58,387 bases of DNA from Candidatus Obscuribacterium magneticum (GCA_020523905.1 JAJAPZ010000011.1:1-58387), one strand, 5' to 3'. Shown: positions 43,299-51,950, numbered from the stretch's first letter. Notes: a model not told the origin generated them from the letters alone. Translations and numbers: made by a program.

Positions 43299-43357
43299 CC
43301 GTGCAATAGAGGATCGCCCGGACGTGAACACCGGAAGGGCGATCCTCTATTGCACGG
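43299..43357. repeat. Inverted repeat with constant core loop, unit B
   Basis: Perfect 21-bp arms CCGTGCAATAGAGGATCGCC(C) and complement, around GGACGTGAACACCGGAA. The arm sequence is unrelated to all other units, but the centre is the same core in the opposite orientation to unit A. The unit ends 9 bp before the cydB stop codon. Units A and B fill the gap between the convergent yaeQ and cydB genes. Confidence 0.85.
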
Positions 43358-43366
43358 CTGTTTAAA

Positions 43367-44377
43367 TTACGACCGGAAGGTGTCTTTTTTGAAGATGTAA
43401 TAGAGAAAGCCGAACGCGGGGACGACAAGAAAAATCGTTCCCACGAGAACGATCGTCAGAATGGGCTTGAGGACCGACATTGGGGCTGCTGCGTTGGCGA
43501 TACTCAGGTTCGGATAGAGAAGAAAGGGATGCTGAAAAGATCCCCATCCCCACACCAACATCAGGATTTGAAAGACAGTCAGGATTCTCGCCCGCTGGTA
43601 CCGCCCCGTTCGTAATGACCATAAAATAGCCGCTCCCACCGTGCTCATAATTAAAAATGTCAAACCGCTGGATTCCAGGCGAAGCGAAGGCAGGGGGGGA
43701 TAAGAACTCATATCCATCACTGAGGTGCCCAGCGTTAACCATAACAGAGCGATGAAAAGGATGGTGGTCGCAAAGGCCATCTTCCGAAAGGGGGCCCGGA
43801 GGGAGTCGTCATTTGTTTCGAGAAGTAAATAAATGGACCCGATGGAGGCCGTGAGCGCCCATGTCAAAAGGCCGACGGCGATGGAAAAAAGCCTCCCCCA
43901 ACCGGCACCCAGATCTGAGGTGGGGTGGCCCTCGGGATCCAAATGGATTTGCCCGGATCCCACGGCACCGATGACAACCCCCAGCATGAAGGGCGTGAAT
44001 CCGCTGGCCAAACCGAAAATCGGGTTCCACCAACGCGAGGAGGATTCGCTCCCGTAGGCACTGAACACAAAAGCGGCGCCGCGTAAGATGATCCCGAGAA
44101 GAACTAAAAGGAGCGGAAGAAAGAGGGCGGTGGAAATCGCTGAGAACGCTTTGGGAAATGTGGCGAACAAGAGGACCACCACAATAATGAGCCAAACGTG
44201 GTTCGCTTCCCACACAGGCGTCATGGCGCGGGTGATGAGTTGGCGTTCTTCTTTAGCGCGGGGTCCTCTTAAGAACAGGCTCAAAAATCCGGCGCCGAAA
44301 TCCGCCCCTCCGGTCAATGCATAAACGGCCAGGCAAAAAACAATGAGACCAAAGGCGATATTTTCCAACGCCAGCAT
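43367..44377 (-). CDS. cydB: Cytochrome bd oxidase subunit II
   Basis: 336 residues from ATG 44377, which overlaps the cydA stop by one base (TAATG). YALTGGADFGAGFLSLF and TPVWEANHVWLIIVVVLLFA are the conserved CydB segments, and about eight to nine membrane helices follow. A longer open frame reaching 44641 is only the antisense-free overlap with cydA and is not used. CydB pairs with CydA to reduce oxygen at low concentration with quinol as donor. Confidence 0.93.
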   Translation of the reverse strand: MLALENIAFGLIVFCLAVYALTGGADFGAGFLSLFLRGPRAKEERQLITRAMTPVWEANHVWLIIVVVLLFATFPKAFSAISTALFLPLLLVLLGIILRGAAFVFSAYGSESSSRWWNPIFGLASGFTPFMLGVVIGAVGSGQIHLDPEGHPTSDLGAGWGRLFSIAVGLLTWALTASIGSIYLLLETNDDSLRAPFRKMAFATTILFIALLWLTLGTSVMDMSSYPPLPSLRLESSGLTFLIMSTVGAAILWSLRTGRYQRARILTVFQILMLVWGWGSFQHPFLLYPNLSIANAAAPMSVLKPILTIVLVGTIFLVVPAFGFLYYIFKKDTFRS

Positions 44378-45699
44378 TAGGAGCGGGCCTCCCCTGTCTC
44401 CACGGCGGCCTGGCTGAAGGTCCAATGGAGAACCTTCATGAGGGCCACGGTGAGGATGGTATAAATAACGATAAAGATGATAAGAGGCAGCCATAATCCA
44501 CGGACGGTTGTAACCGCCTCGGCCGTGCGCATGATGTTGTAGATGACCCAAGGTTGGCGGCCCACTTCTGTGACGATCCAGCCTGTTTGAACGGCGATGA
44601 TTCCCAAAGGACCGCTTAACGCCACAACACGGAGGAACCATATCTTATCCGGAAACTTTTTGAACCGATAACGGAGCCATAGCCCAAGCAGGGATAAAAA
44701 CATCAGCCAGAATCCGATGCCCACCATGATGTCGAAAGACAGGTGCACCAAGGGGATAAAAGGGCGCATCTCCCGCGGGACGCTTTTAAGTCCCATAACT
44801 TCGGACTGCGCATCGTGGGTGGCAAGAAGGCTGAGTCCATAGGGAATTTTAATGGCGAACCCGATTTTTTCGTCATTTTCATTGGGCCACCCACCTACAA
44901 TAAGAGGGGCGCCTCTCGTCGTTTCCCAAAGACTTTCCATGGCGGCCAGTTTCACCGGTTGATATTTGGCGACGTACCGAGCGCTCATATCACCCGATAA
45001 GGGCATAATAATGGATGTCAAAATCGCGACGACGGAAGCGATGGCCAGGCCATGTCGATGGGATGGGCTTTTGTTATTTTTCAGTAGCTGATAGGCGTGA
45101 AGAGAGGCCACCAGGACGCTCCCCGATTGAAAGGCGGCGACGGTCATATGGAGGCATTCCGTGAAGGAGGCCGGGTTGAACATGGCGGCCCATACGTTGA
45201 TGTTCATGGGGTTGCCATCGACAAGGTCAAAGCCCCGGGGCGCGTTCATCCAGGCGTTGGCGGTCATGACAAGGACCCCGGAGGCGGCCGCCCCCAAGGC
45301 CGTCATGACGCCGGCCAGCCAGTGGATCTTCGGCGGCACTCGGTCCCATCCGAACAGATAGATTCCTAGGAAAATGGCTTCAATAAAGAAGGCGAAGCCC
45401 TCAAGGGTAAAAGGAAGCCCAATGATGGGACCGGCAAAGGCCATGAACCGGGGCCAGAGAAGGCCCATTTCAAACGAAATCGCCGTTCCCGACACCGCCC
45501 CGATGGCGAAAAGAAGGGCCGTCGCCTTCCCCCATTGTTTGGCCAGAAGGAGATAAGCTTCCTCCTTCGTTTTCAGCCATCGCGACTCCGCGATCACCAT
45601 GAGAAGGGGGAGGGTAATGCCCATGACGGCAAAAATGATGTGGAAGGCCAGTGTAAAGGCCATCATGAACCGAGCGATAAGCAGGGGAGATATTTCCAT
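44377..45699 (-). CDS. cydA: Cytochrome bd oxidase subunit I
   Basis: 440 residues with nine membrane helices. FHIIFAVMGITLPLLM and ECLHMTVAAFQSG contain the heme-binding His residues, and GRQPWVIYNIMRT is the hallmark near the heme b558 Met. The quinol loop between helices 6 and 7 is short, as in the short-Q-loop/CIO-like group. It starts 6 bp after the hemA stop, in one operon ccsA-hemA-cydA-cydB that joins heme supply, cytochrome assembly and the oxidase. Confidence 0.94.
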   Translation of the reverse strand: MEISPLLIARFMMAFTLAFHIIFAVMGITLPLLMVIAESRWLKTKEEAYLLLAKQWGKATALLFAIGAVSGTAISFEMGLLWPRFMAFAGPIIGLPFTLEGFAFFIEAIFLGIYLFGWDRVPPKIHWLAGVMTALGAAASGVLVMTANAWMNAPRGFDLVDGNPMNINVWAAMFNPASFTECLHMTVAAFQSGSVLVASLHAYQLLKNNKSPSHRHGLAIASVVAILTSIIMPLSGDMSARYVAKYQPVKLAAMESLWETTRGAPLIVGGWPNENDEKIGFAIKIPYGLSLLATHDAQSEVMGLKSVPREMRPFIPLVHLSFDIMVGIGFWLMFLSLLGLWLRYRFKKFPDKIWFLRVVALSGPLGIIAVQTGWIVTEVGRQPWVIYNIMRTAEAVTTVRGLWLPLIIFIVIYTILTVALMKVLHWTFSQAAVETGEARS

Positions 45700-45705
45700 T
45701 CTTTT

Positions 45706-46773
45706 TTAGTTCACTCTCAATTTATCCCTGTGTCGGAGCGCCGTTTGTTGGCCTTCAAGAGTTCCTTGAATCCATGTATATAATTCATCGGCCATTTTTT
45801 TAGCGTACGATTCAGCCACATCGATTGATTTTTCCCGCCTCTCCAAATTTTCGTCAACAATGCATTGTAAATCGTCAATATTGTACACGTACACGTTATC
45901 CAGTTCGTGGACATCGGGGCGGACGTTGCGGGGAACAGCGATGTCGATAAAATAAAGGGACCGTTGATGCCTGGTTTTCATGAGAGAGTGAACCATCTCT
46001 TTTGTTATCAATGGTTTGTCGGAGGCGGCGGAACCGATAACGATATCGGCTCGAAGCAGTTCGCCCATGAGGTTTTCCATCGGGATGGCTTCTCCGTTCA
46101 TTAAGGCGGCAAGCTCCTGAGCCTTTGAGAACGTGCGGTTGATAATGACCAAATGCCCGGCTTTCTGGCTTAACAAATGCCGGGCCGTGATCTCGGCCAT
46201 CTTGCCGGCTCCCAAAAGGAGGATTCGGTGGTCGTGAAGGGAGCCGAAAATGCGTTCCGCCAATTGCACGGCAATATTTCCGACGGAACTGGCCCCTTCG
46301 GAGAGCCCCGTTTGCGTTCGAACCTGTTTTCCGACAAATAAGGCCCGTTGAAATACGACGTTTGTTATTTTACCGGTTGTTCCTTGATTCTGAGCGAATT
46401 GATAGGCGGATTTAACCTGCCCCAGGACTTCCGTCTCGCCGATGACGAGGGAGTCCAGCCCCGAAGCCACACGGAAGAGGTGGAGAACGGCGTCGAATCC
46501 TTCGTATTGATAGAGCGCGGATTCCATGTCGGGATGCTGGTACAAGTCAAAGAAGAATTTTTTGATGGAGTCAATCGTTTGCCGGCGCGTGATGTCAGGC
46601 CGTGCATAAATTTCCAATCGGTTGCACGTTGAAAGAACGATGACTTCCTTGACACCATTCAAGGAACTTAATTGGCGTAAAGCTTGATCGAGCCGTGGCG
46701 TCGGAACCGTGAGATGTTCGCGAAGCGAAACGGGAGCTGTTTTGTGCGATAAACCGACCAGAACCAAACCCAT
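45706..46773 (-). CDS. hemA: Glutamyl-tRNA reductase lacking the dimerisation domain
   Basis: 355 residues, against 410-450 usually. The catalytic domain has VLSTCNRLEIYAR with the active Cys, and the NADPH domain has LLLGAGKMAEITARHL and IGSAASDKPLI. The protein stops about 25 residues into the connecting helix (MADELYTWIQGTLEGQQ), so the C-terminal V-shaped dimerisation domain is missing. The cydA ATG follows 6 bp later, leaving no room for lost sequence. The enzyme makes glutamate-1-semialdehyde, the first step of heme synthesis. Activity without the domain is uncertain. Confidence 0.88.
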   Translation of the reverse strand: MGLVLVGLSHKTAPVSLREHLTVPTPRLDQALRQLSSLNGVKEVIVLSTCNRLEIYARPDITRRQTIDSIKKFFFDLYQHPDMESALYQYEGFDAVLHLFRVASGLDSLVIGETEVLGQVKSAYQFAQNQGTTGKITNVVFQRALFVGKQVRTQTGLSEGASSVGNIAVQLAERIFGSLHDHRILLLGAGKMAEITARHLLSQKAGHLVIINRTFSKAQELAALMNGEAIPMENLMGELLRADIVIGSAASDKPLITKEMVHSLMKTRHQRSLYFIDIAVPRNVRPDVHELDNVYVYNIDDLQCIVDENLERREKSIDVAESYAKKMADELYTWIQGTLEGQQTALRHRDKLRVN

Positions 46774-46791
46774 TTTTCCCCTCGTGTAAAC

Positions 46792-47646
46792 TTATCGACC
46801 GCCGCCTGATAAAAACCCGTGCAGGGGGGATAAATAATTGACGCCGATGTATGTGAAGATCACGGCACCGAATCCCGCCAGCGATAGATAGGCCGTTTTT
46901 CGACCGCGCCAACCCACGATGAGCCGCGTGTGGAGATAAACCAAATAAACCATCCATGTGATAAAGGACCAGGTTTCTTTCGGATCCCATCCCCAGGTGC
47001 GCCCCCAGGCCTCGTTGGCCCAAACCGCCCCCAACAAAATCCCGAGCGTCAACATGGGGAAGGCCACACCTATAACACGGTAGATCAGATTGTCGAGCTC
47101 GTCCAGCGGGGGGAGTTGAAACGAGATGCGGCTTGGATTTTTTGATTTCAATTGGTGTTCTTGTATCAGATAGGCCAATCCGAGGCCGAAGGCGTTGGCA
47201 AAGGCGGCATAGGCGATGAACATAACAGGGACATGAAGGGCCATCCAGTAAGACTGGAGGGCCGGGGGAAGCAAGGGAATTTGTCGACCGGCCGGAGATT
47301 GAATCGCCATGATCAGGCCGCCCGTGACGAGGGGAGTGATAAAAGCCCCCAGAATGGGCAGGGGCTTGACCGCTTGGATGCATAAAAACACAACGGTGAT
47401 AACCAGGGCAAACAACGAAAAGCTCTCAAACCAATTGCTCCAGGGGACGTACCAGACATACTGAGGCATTTGCCGGGCATGAATCGTACGAATGACGAGG
47501 CTCGCGGTGTGACAAAAGACAGCTGCCCAAAGAATTCCCTTGGCCACCCGGGGAAAAGTCAAGTTTTGTTTACCGAGGTAGACAAAATAGAGTCCCATGC
47601 CGATGACATAGGCAGTGAAGGCCAATGAAAAAAATACGTTCTCCAT
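46792..47646 (-). CDS. ccsA: Cytochrome c biogenesis protein, CcsA/ResC family
   Basis: 284 residues, about eight membrane helices, with the tryptophan-rich heme-handling motif WANEAWGRTWGWDPKETW (residues about 206-223) and conserved His residues (FCHTAS, ALHVPVM, GVNYLSPLHG). In system II cytochrome c maturation this type works with CcsB to move heme to apocytochrome; shorter relatives (HemX) influence HemA levels. No ccsB is visible here, so the HemX-like reading is possible because hemA is next. AAAAGGAG precedes the ATG. Confidence 0.85.
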   Translation of the reverse strand: MENVFFSLAFTAYVIGMGLYFVYLGKQNLTFPRVAKGILWAAVFCHTASLVIRTIHARQMPQYVWYVPWSNWFESFSLFALVITVVFLCIQAVKPLPILGAFITPLVTGGLIMAIQSPAGRQIPLLPPALQSYWMALHVPVMFIAYAAFANAFGLGLAYLIQEHQLKSKNPSRISFQLPPLDELDNLIYRVIGVAFPMLTLGILLGAVWANEAWGRTWGWDPKETWSFITWMVYLVYLHTRLIVGWRGRKTAYLSLAGFGAVIFTYIGVNYLSPLHGFLSGGGR

Positions 47647-47714
47647 GCTATTCTCCTTTTAGTTCCCGGGCTGAAACAGTTTGGATCTGTTCAGATGTTC
47701 TCACCCAATATAAG

Positions 47715-47720
47715 ATTATA
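47715..47720 (-). promoter_or_regulatory. Candidate -10 box of the ccsA-hemA-cydAB operon
   Basis: TATAAT on the minus strand, about 70 bp before ccsA. The -35 region at 17 bp reads CGATAC, a poor match, so an activator may be needed. No FNR-like TTGAT-N4-ATCAA site was found in this 250-bp divergent region. Confidence 0.35.
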
Positions 47721-47899
47721 CGCTCTTTCTAAGTCATGTATCGACTGCTCGAGCACTTTTTATGACATCGAACGTAGAGGGGATAACCTCCGGGATGATA
47801 TATTCAGGCGCAGGGAAAAGCCAAGCTCCAATATTTTAAAATGTGTATGATCAATTTATCACAACGAAACAAGATTGTGTATGGAAGGAGAACGTATCG

Positions 47900-48394
47900 A
47901 TGGATGCTTTGACAGCGTTGTCTACCCGGCAGAGCTCGCGATCCTTTGGTGATCGCGACGTCCCAAGAGAGATCATTCAAAAAATCATTGAGGCCGGCCG
48001 GCTGGCGGCAACGGCGAGGAACGATCAGCCCTGGGAATTTATCGTGGTGACAAACAAGGAAATGCTCCGGCAAATCGCCCGGATGACCAGCAATGGGAAG
48101 TTCATTGAGAAAGCGCCGGTTTGTGTCGCCGTCTTTTGCAAAGAGACGAAGTATTACCTTGAAGATGGAAGCGCAGCCACACAAAACATGCTGGTCGCCG
48201 CTACCGCCTTGGGCGTTCACTCCTGCTGGGTGGCCGGCGATAAAAAACCCTATTGTGCGGAGGTCGCCCGCCTTTTGAAGATGCCGGAGGGCTATAAGTT
48301 GGTGTCTCTCACTCCCTTTGGTTACGAAGATCAGCCCACCAAGCGCCCTGAAAAAAGATCCCTCTCATCGGTTCTCCATTGGGAGTGTTTTTAG
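47900..48394 (+). CDS. Nitroreductase-family flavoprotein
   Basis: 164 residues from ATG 47900 (AAGGAG 9 bp upstream). LSTRQSSRSFGDRDVP has the FMN-binding RxSxR pattern, LAATARNDQPWEFIVV follows, and the middle SAATQNMLVAATALGVHSCW with the ending PEGYKLVSLTPFGYED are the family core. Such enzymes reduce nitro or quinone compounds with NAD(P)H. It heads the plus-strand unit with hemE, but no specific heme role can be read. Confidence 0.88.
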   Translation: MDALTALSTRQSSRSFGDRDVPREIIQKIIEAGRLAATARNDQPWEFIVVTNKEMLRQIARMTSNGKFIEKAPVCVAVFCKETKYYLEDGSAATQNMLVAATALGVHSCWVAGDKKPYCAEVARLLKMPEGYKLVSLTPFGYEDQPTKRPEKRSLSSVLHWECF

Positions 48395-48399
48395 ATTTC

Positions 48400-48424
48400 G
48401 CTCGCCCGCCTGCGGCGGGCGAGC
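48400..48424 (+). repeat. Hairpin immediately upstream of hemE
   Basis: GCTCGCCCGCC-TGC-GGCGGGCGAGC has perfect 11-bp arms and ends 5 bp before the ATG of hemE, in the place where a ribosome-binding site is expected. It could block or position translation initiation, or be the remnant of a common GC-rich repeat. No other Shine-Dalgarno is visible. Confidence 0.6.
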
Positions 48425-48429
48425 CCGTA

Positions 48430-49572
48430 ATGACAAACAAAATCATGAAGTTACCCAACCTGTTGGGCTCCATCACACCTCCTTATGAGAACCTGTTTCT
48501 GAAGAGTTGCCGTTGCGAACCGACACCGCGGACACCCCTTTGGCTCATGCGTCAAGCCGGGCGCTATATGAAATCCTACAGGGCTCTTCGGGAGCGGTAT
48601 TCATTTAAAGACCTCTGCCAGACGCCGGATTTGGCCGCCCAAATTACCGTTGAGGCGGCCCAAAAGCTCGGCGTCGATGCCGCGATTATCTTTTCGGATA
48701 TTTTACTTCTCCTTGAACCGATGGGTTTTAACCTTTCCTATGAAGAAGGGCGTGGGCCCGTCGTTTCTCCCCGTTTTCGGGATGGGGAAAGCCTAACGCG
48801 TTTAAAGGCCGTGAGCGTTCAGGAATCCATGGGCTTTTTAATGGAAGCGATTCGCGGAACCCGCCGCGAGCTCAAGCCGGAGATGCCTCTCATCGGGTTT
48901 GCGGGGGGGCCTTTTACCATGGCGGCGTATGTGATAGAGGGAGGGAAATCGAAACAGTTTAAGCGAACGCGGGATTTCCTAACGAAAGAAAACACGTTGA
49001 GTCGCAAGCTTTTTGAGTTCATCAGCAAAGCCACCATTGATCTATTGAATGCTCAAATTGAAGCGGGCGTTCAAGCGGTTCAGATTTTCGATAGTTGGGC
49101 GGGGAATTTGTCCGGTGAGAACTATCGAAAATATGTTTTGCCTTACGCCCGTATGATTATCGGCGGGATTAAAAAAGGCGTGCCTGTGATTCATTTTGGG
49201 TTGGGAACAGGGAAATTTTTGGATACCTTTTCTGAGGCCGGAGGAAATGTCATCGGCGTGGATGGACAGATTCCGCTGGATGAGGCATGGACGATGATCG
49301 GTTCCCGGGCCATCCAGGGGAATTTGGATCCATTGGTCTTGTTAAAATCAAAGTCGTCGATCCGGAAAGAGGCCAAGAAGATTCTGGATCAAGCCGGCGG
49401 ACGGCTGGGTCACATCTTCAACCTGGGGCATGGGGTCTTGCCCCAAACCCCTGAGGAAAACGTCCGGTACTTAGTAGATGTCGTTAAAGAAATGAGTCAG
49501 AAAGGTACCGTCATTCCCGTGAAAGCGGGAATGACGACGGATTTGGTGGCGGCGGGGCTGCGTTATGACTAA
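48430..49572 (+). CDS. hemE: Uroporphyrinogen decarboxylase
   Basis: 380 residues from ATG 48430. PLWLMRQAGRYMKSYRALRE and IIFSDILLLLEPMG carry the conserved Arg and Asp, and FAGGPFTMAAYVIEGG and NLGHGVLPQTPEENVRYLVD complete the family pattern. It converts uroporphyrinogen III to coproporphyrinogen III. About 25 residues after the usual end are encoded partly by a dispersed repeat (49509-49536, giving TVIPVKAGMT). It overlaps hemN by 8 bp. Confidence 0.94.
   Translation: MTNKIMKLPNLLGSITPPYENLFLKSCRCEPTPRTPLWLMRQAGRYMKSYRALRERYSFKDLCQTPDLAAQITVEAAQKLGVDAAIIFSDILLLLEPMGFNLSYEEGRGPVVSPRFRDGESLTRLKAVSVQESMGFLMEAIRGTRRELKPEMPLIGFAGGPFTMAAYVIEGGKSKQFKRTRDFLTKENTLSRKLFEFISKATIDLLNAQIEAGVQAVQIFDSWAGNLSGENYRKYVLPYARMIIGGIKKGVPVIHFGLGTGKFLDTFSEAGGNVIGVDGQIPLDEAWTMIGSRAIQGNLDPLVLLKSKSSIRKEAKKILDQAGGRLGHIFNLGHGVLPQTPEENVRYLVDVVKEMSQKGTVIPVKAGMTTDLVAAGLRYD
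49509..49536. repeat. Minimal 28-bp inverted repeat inside hemE
   Basis: CGTCATTCCCG-TGAAAG-CGGGAATGACG, a single-hairpin form of the dispersed family, read in frame as part of the HemE C-terminus. The native stop codon must have been replaced or displaced by it. Confidence 0.8.
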
Positions 49573-50950
49573 AGATTTAAATTTATCTTCTGAGCTTCTG
49601 CTTAAGTACAACGTCCAAGGGCCGAGGTACACCTCATACCCGCCGGCGCCTTCCTGGCGCAACGACATCGGCCCTGAGGCTTACCTCAAGCAACTTGACG
49701 CCAGCAATTCCCTGCCTTCCCCAAGGCCTTTGTCTCTTTATGTCCACATTCCCTTTTGTGAGAGCCTCTGCGCCTTTTGCGGTTGTACGACGGTCATCAC
49801 AGGGAAAAACCGGTCTTTTGAAAAGCCCTACCTCGATGTCCTCGTCAAGGAAATCGAATTCGTGACCGGAGTCATCAAACGCAACAGGCCTGTCATTCAG
49901 TTGCATCTGGGTGGCGGAACACCCACGTATCTCCTCCCCGCTAACTTGGATCATCTGCTTGACGTTTTACGGAGTCGCTTTGACGTGGCGAAGGATGCGG
50001 AGATGGGCGTCGAAATCGATCCCTGCGTGACAACATCGGATCATTTGACGGTGTTGCAACGGCATGGCGTCAACCGGCTCTCCATGGGGGTGCAGGATTT
50101 TGATCCGCGCGTACAGGCCATTGTCCGGCGCGAACAGCCGTTTTCACTGACGAAAGAAATAATGGATCAAGCTCGAGGCCTTGGCTTTGCCAGCGTCAAT
50201 ATCGATTTGATTTATGGCCTGCCGGGGCAATCAGTGGAAGGCTTCACTAAAACCATAGAACTCATTTTGTCGCTTAATCCCGACCGTTTGGCTGTCTATT
50301 CCTTCGCCTATGTTCCATGGATCAAAAAGCATCAGGCCTCGATTCATGAGCCCATGCCTCAACCCCAGGAGAAGTTTAAGATTCTCCTGACTGCCATTCG
50401 ACTCCTCACCGAGGCCGGCTATGAGTATATCGGGATGGATCATTTCGCGAAGCCCACCGACGAACTGGCCCGGGCGCGGAAAGAGGGGACCCTCTGGCGG
50501 AACTTCCAGGGCTACACCACGAAAGCGGGAACGGATCTTATCGGAATGGGGATGAGTTCCATCAGCCACGTGCGCGGAGCCTATTTCCAAAACCATCGAA
50601 ACCTTCGTGATTACCAGTCGGTGATTCAAGGCGGAGGCCTGGCGACAATGCGGGGGTTTATAATGAATTCCGATGATCAGATCCGCGCCCGCGTCATTCA
50701 GAATCTCCTTTGCCATGCGGCGGTCGTCAAACCGGAAATTGAAAAGGAATTCGAACTTAAGTTCGACCGTTATTTTGAAGACGCCCTGGAAACCCTACGG
50801 GAACCGGCGAAAGACGGCCTGGTTGAGGTGAGTGCTGAAGAAATTCGGCCGACGCCCGTGGGCCGCTTATTCCTTCGCAATCTTGCCATGGCCTTTGACG
50901 CCTATCTCCCGAAGGAGGGGGAAAAACGTGTTTTCTCAAGAACACTCTAG
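49565..50950 (+). CDS. hemN: Oxygen-independent coproporphyrinogen III oxidase
   Basis: 461 residues starting near YNVQGPRYTSYPPAP, a true HemN feature. HIPFCESLCAFCGC gives the CxxxCxxC radical-SAM cluster motif, LHLGGGTPTYL the SAM-binding loop, and FDPRVQAIVRREQ plus DLIYGLPGQ the later family motifs. It makes protoporphyrinogen IX without oxygen. The ATG overlaps the hemE stop by 8 bp, indicating coupling. Confidence 0.95.
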   Translation: MTKDLNLSSELLLKYNVQGPRYTSYPPAPSWRNDIGPEAYLKQLDASNSLPSPRPLSLYVHIPFCESLCAFCGCTTVITGKNRSFEKPYLDVLVKEIEFVTGVIKRNRPVIQLHLGGGTPTYLLPANLDHLLDVLRSRFDVAKDAEMGVEIDPCVTTSDHLTVLQRHGVNRLSMGVQDFDPRVQAIVRREQPFSLTKEIMDQARGLGFASVNIDLIYGLPGQSVEGFTKTIELILSLNPDRLAVYSFAYVPWIKKHQASIHEPMPQPQEKFKILLTAIRLLTEAGYEYIGMDHFAKPTDELARARKEGTLWRNFQGYTTKAGTDLIGMGMSSISHVRGAYFQNHRNLRDYQSVIQGGGLATMRGFIMNSDDQIRARVIQNLLCHAAVVKPEIEKEFELKFDRYFEDALETLREPAKDGLVEVSAEEIRPTPVGRLFLRNLAMAFDAYLPKEGEKRVFSRTL

Positions 50951-51950
50951 GGGCCCCTTACCGCAGAAGGAGGGGATTCGTCGGGCGGTTCTTCTTCTCA
51001 ACATGGGAGGGCCGGAGAAATTATCAGACGTCCGCCCCTTTTTGTTTCGTCTGTTCAGCGATCCGTCAATTCTTCCGATTAAAAACTCTGTTTTAAGAAA
51101 AGCGGCGGCGTGGGGATTGGCCGCTCTTCGGACAAAAGCGTCGGCGGAGAGGTACAAAATGATCGGAGGCGCCTCTCCCCTCCGGCGATTGACGGAAGAA
51201 CAAGCCCAGGCCTTGGAAAAAAGTTTGAACGAACAGGATCAGGGTGTGCGTGTCCGAGCCGCTTTTTCATATTCCGAACCTTTTATTGAGGCTGTCGTAG
51301 AAAAGCTGGCTTCTGAAGGGGTCCATCACTACCTTTCACTACCGCTTTATCCGCAGTATTCACGGACGACGAGCGGCTCCAGCCTAGAAGGGGTGCGACG
51401 GGCTGTTAAAAAATACTGTCCCGGCGGACGACTGGAGGAAATCCCCTCCTATCCGACGCACCCTCTGTTTATTCAGGCTCATGTGGAACGCATCCGGGAT
51501 GAGTTGAAAAAATTTACCATTCCCCTTTCGAAGAACATTTATCTTCTGTATTCAGCCCATTCGATCCCGGAAAAGGTGGCGGCCGAAGGCGATCCTTACC
51601 CGTCGGACGTCCACCAGACCGTCATGGCCATCATGGAACGGTTGGAGTGGGAAGGGGATTTGAGTCTTGCGTGGCAATCAAAGGTCGGGCCGGTGCGTTG
51701 GATTGGGCCGGATACAAGCGAGGTCGTTCAACGTCTCGGGATTCGCGGGGTGAAGCAGCTGCTCGTTGTTCCGGTTTCCTTTGTGTCGGATCACCTGGAA
51801 ACGCTCTCTGATATGGATCGTTTTCTGGCGAAGGTTGCCGCTCAATCGGGAATTGTCGAGTTCCGGCGCGCGCCGGCTCTAAACAGCCACCCCTCTTTTA
51901 TCCAGGCGCTCGCCGATCTGGCCTTGGGGAATCGCCGGTTCTGGGAGTGA
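50928..51950 (+). CDS. hemH: Ferrochelatase
   Basis: 340 residues from GTG 50928, preferred because GAAGGAGGGGG lies 8 bp upstream; it overlaps hemN by 23 bp. VLLLNMGGPEKLSDVRPFL opens the family, RYKMIGGASPL and YSEPFIEAVVEKL follow, LLYSAHSIPEKV has the metal-binding His, and PVSFVSDHLETLSDMD the conserved Glu. It inserts Fe2+ into protoporphyrin or coproporphyrin. With HemG of the HemY type nearby, either the classical or the coproporphyrin-dependent route is possible. Confidence 0.93.
   Translation: MFSQEHSRGPLPQKEGIRRAVLLLNMGGPEKLSDVRPFLFRLFSDPSILPIKNSVLRKAAAWGLAALRTKASAERYKMIGGASPLRRLTEEQAQALEKSLNEQDQGVRVRAAFSYSEPFIEAVVEKLASEGVHHYLSLPLYPQYSRTTSGSSLEGVRRAVKKYCPGGRLEEIPSYPTHPLFIQAHVERIRDELKKFTIPLSKNIYLLYSAHSIPEKVAAEGDPYPSDVHQTVMAIMERLEWEGDLSLAWQSKVGPVRWIGPDTSEVVQRLGIRGVKQLLVVPVSFVSDHLETLSDMDRFLAKVAAQSGIVEFRRAPALNSHPSFIQALADLALGNRRFWE

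Noticed and set aside
43166..43357. Units A and B as plain rho-independent terminators
   Set aside because: Neither stem is followed by a T-run on either strand, and the arms are much longer and more perfect than in terminators. A terminating side effect is still possible.
44378..44641. An open N-terminal extension of cydB
   Set aside because: It lies entirely inside cydA in another frame, has no membrane-protein character, and the ATG at 44377 gives the normal CydB start and length.
47647..47899. FNR/ArcA-type binding site in the divergent region before ccsA and the nitroreductase
   Set aside because: No TTGAT-N4-ATCAA or close variant was found, although oxygen control would fit the genes.
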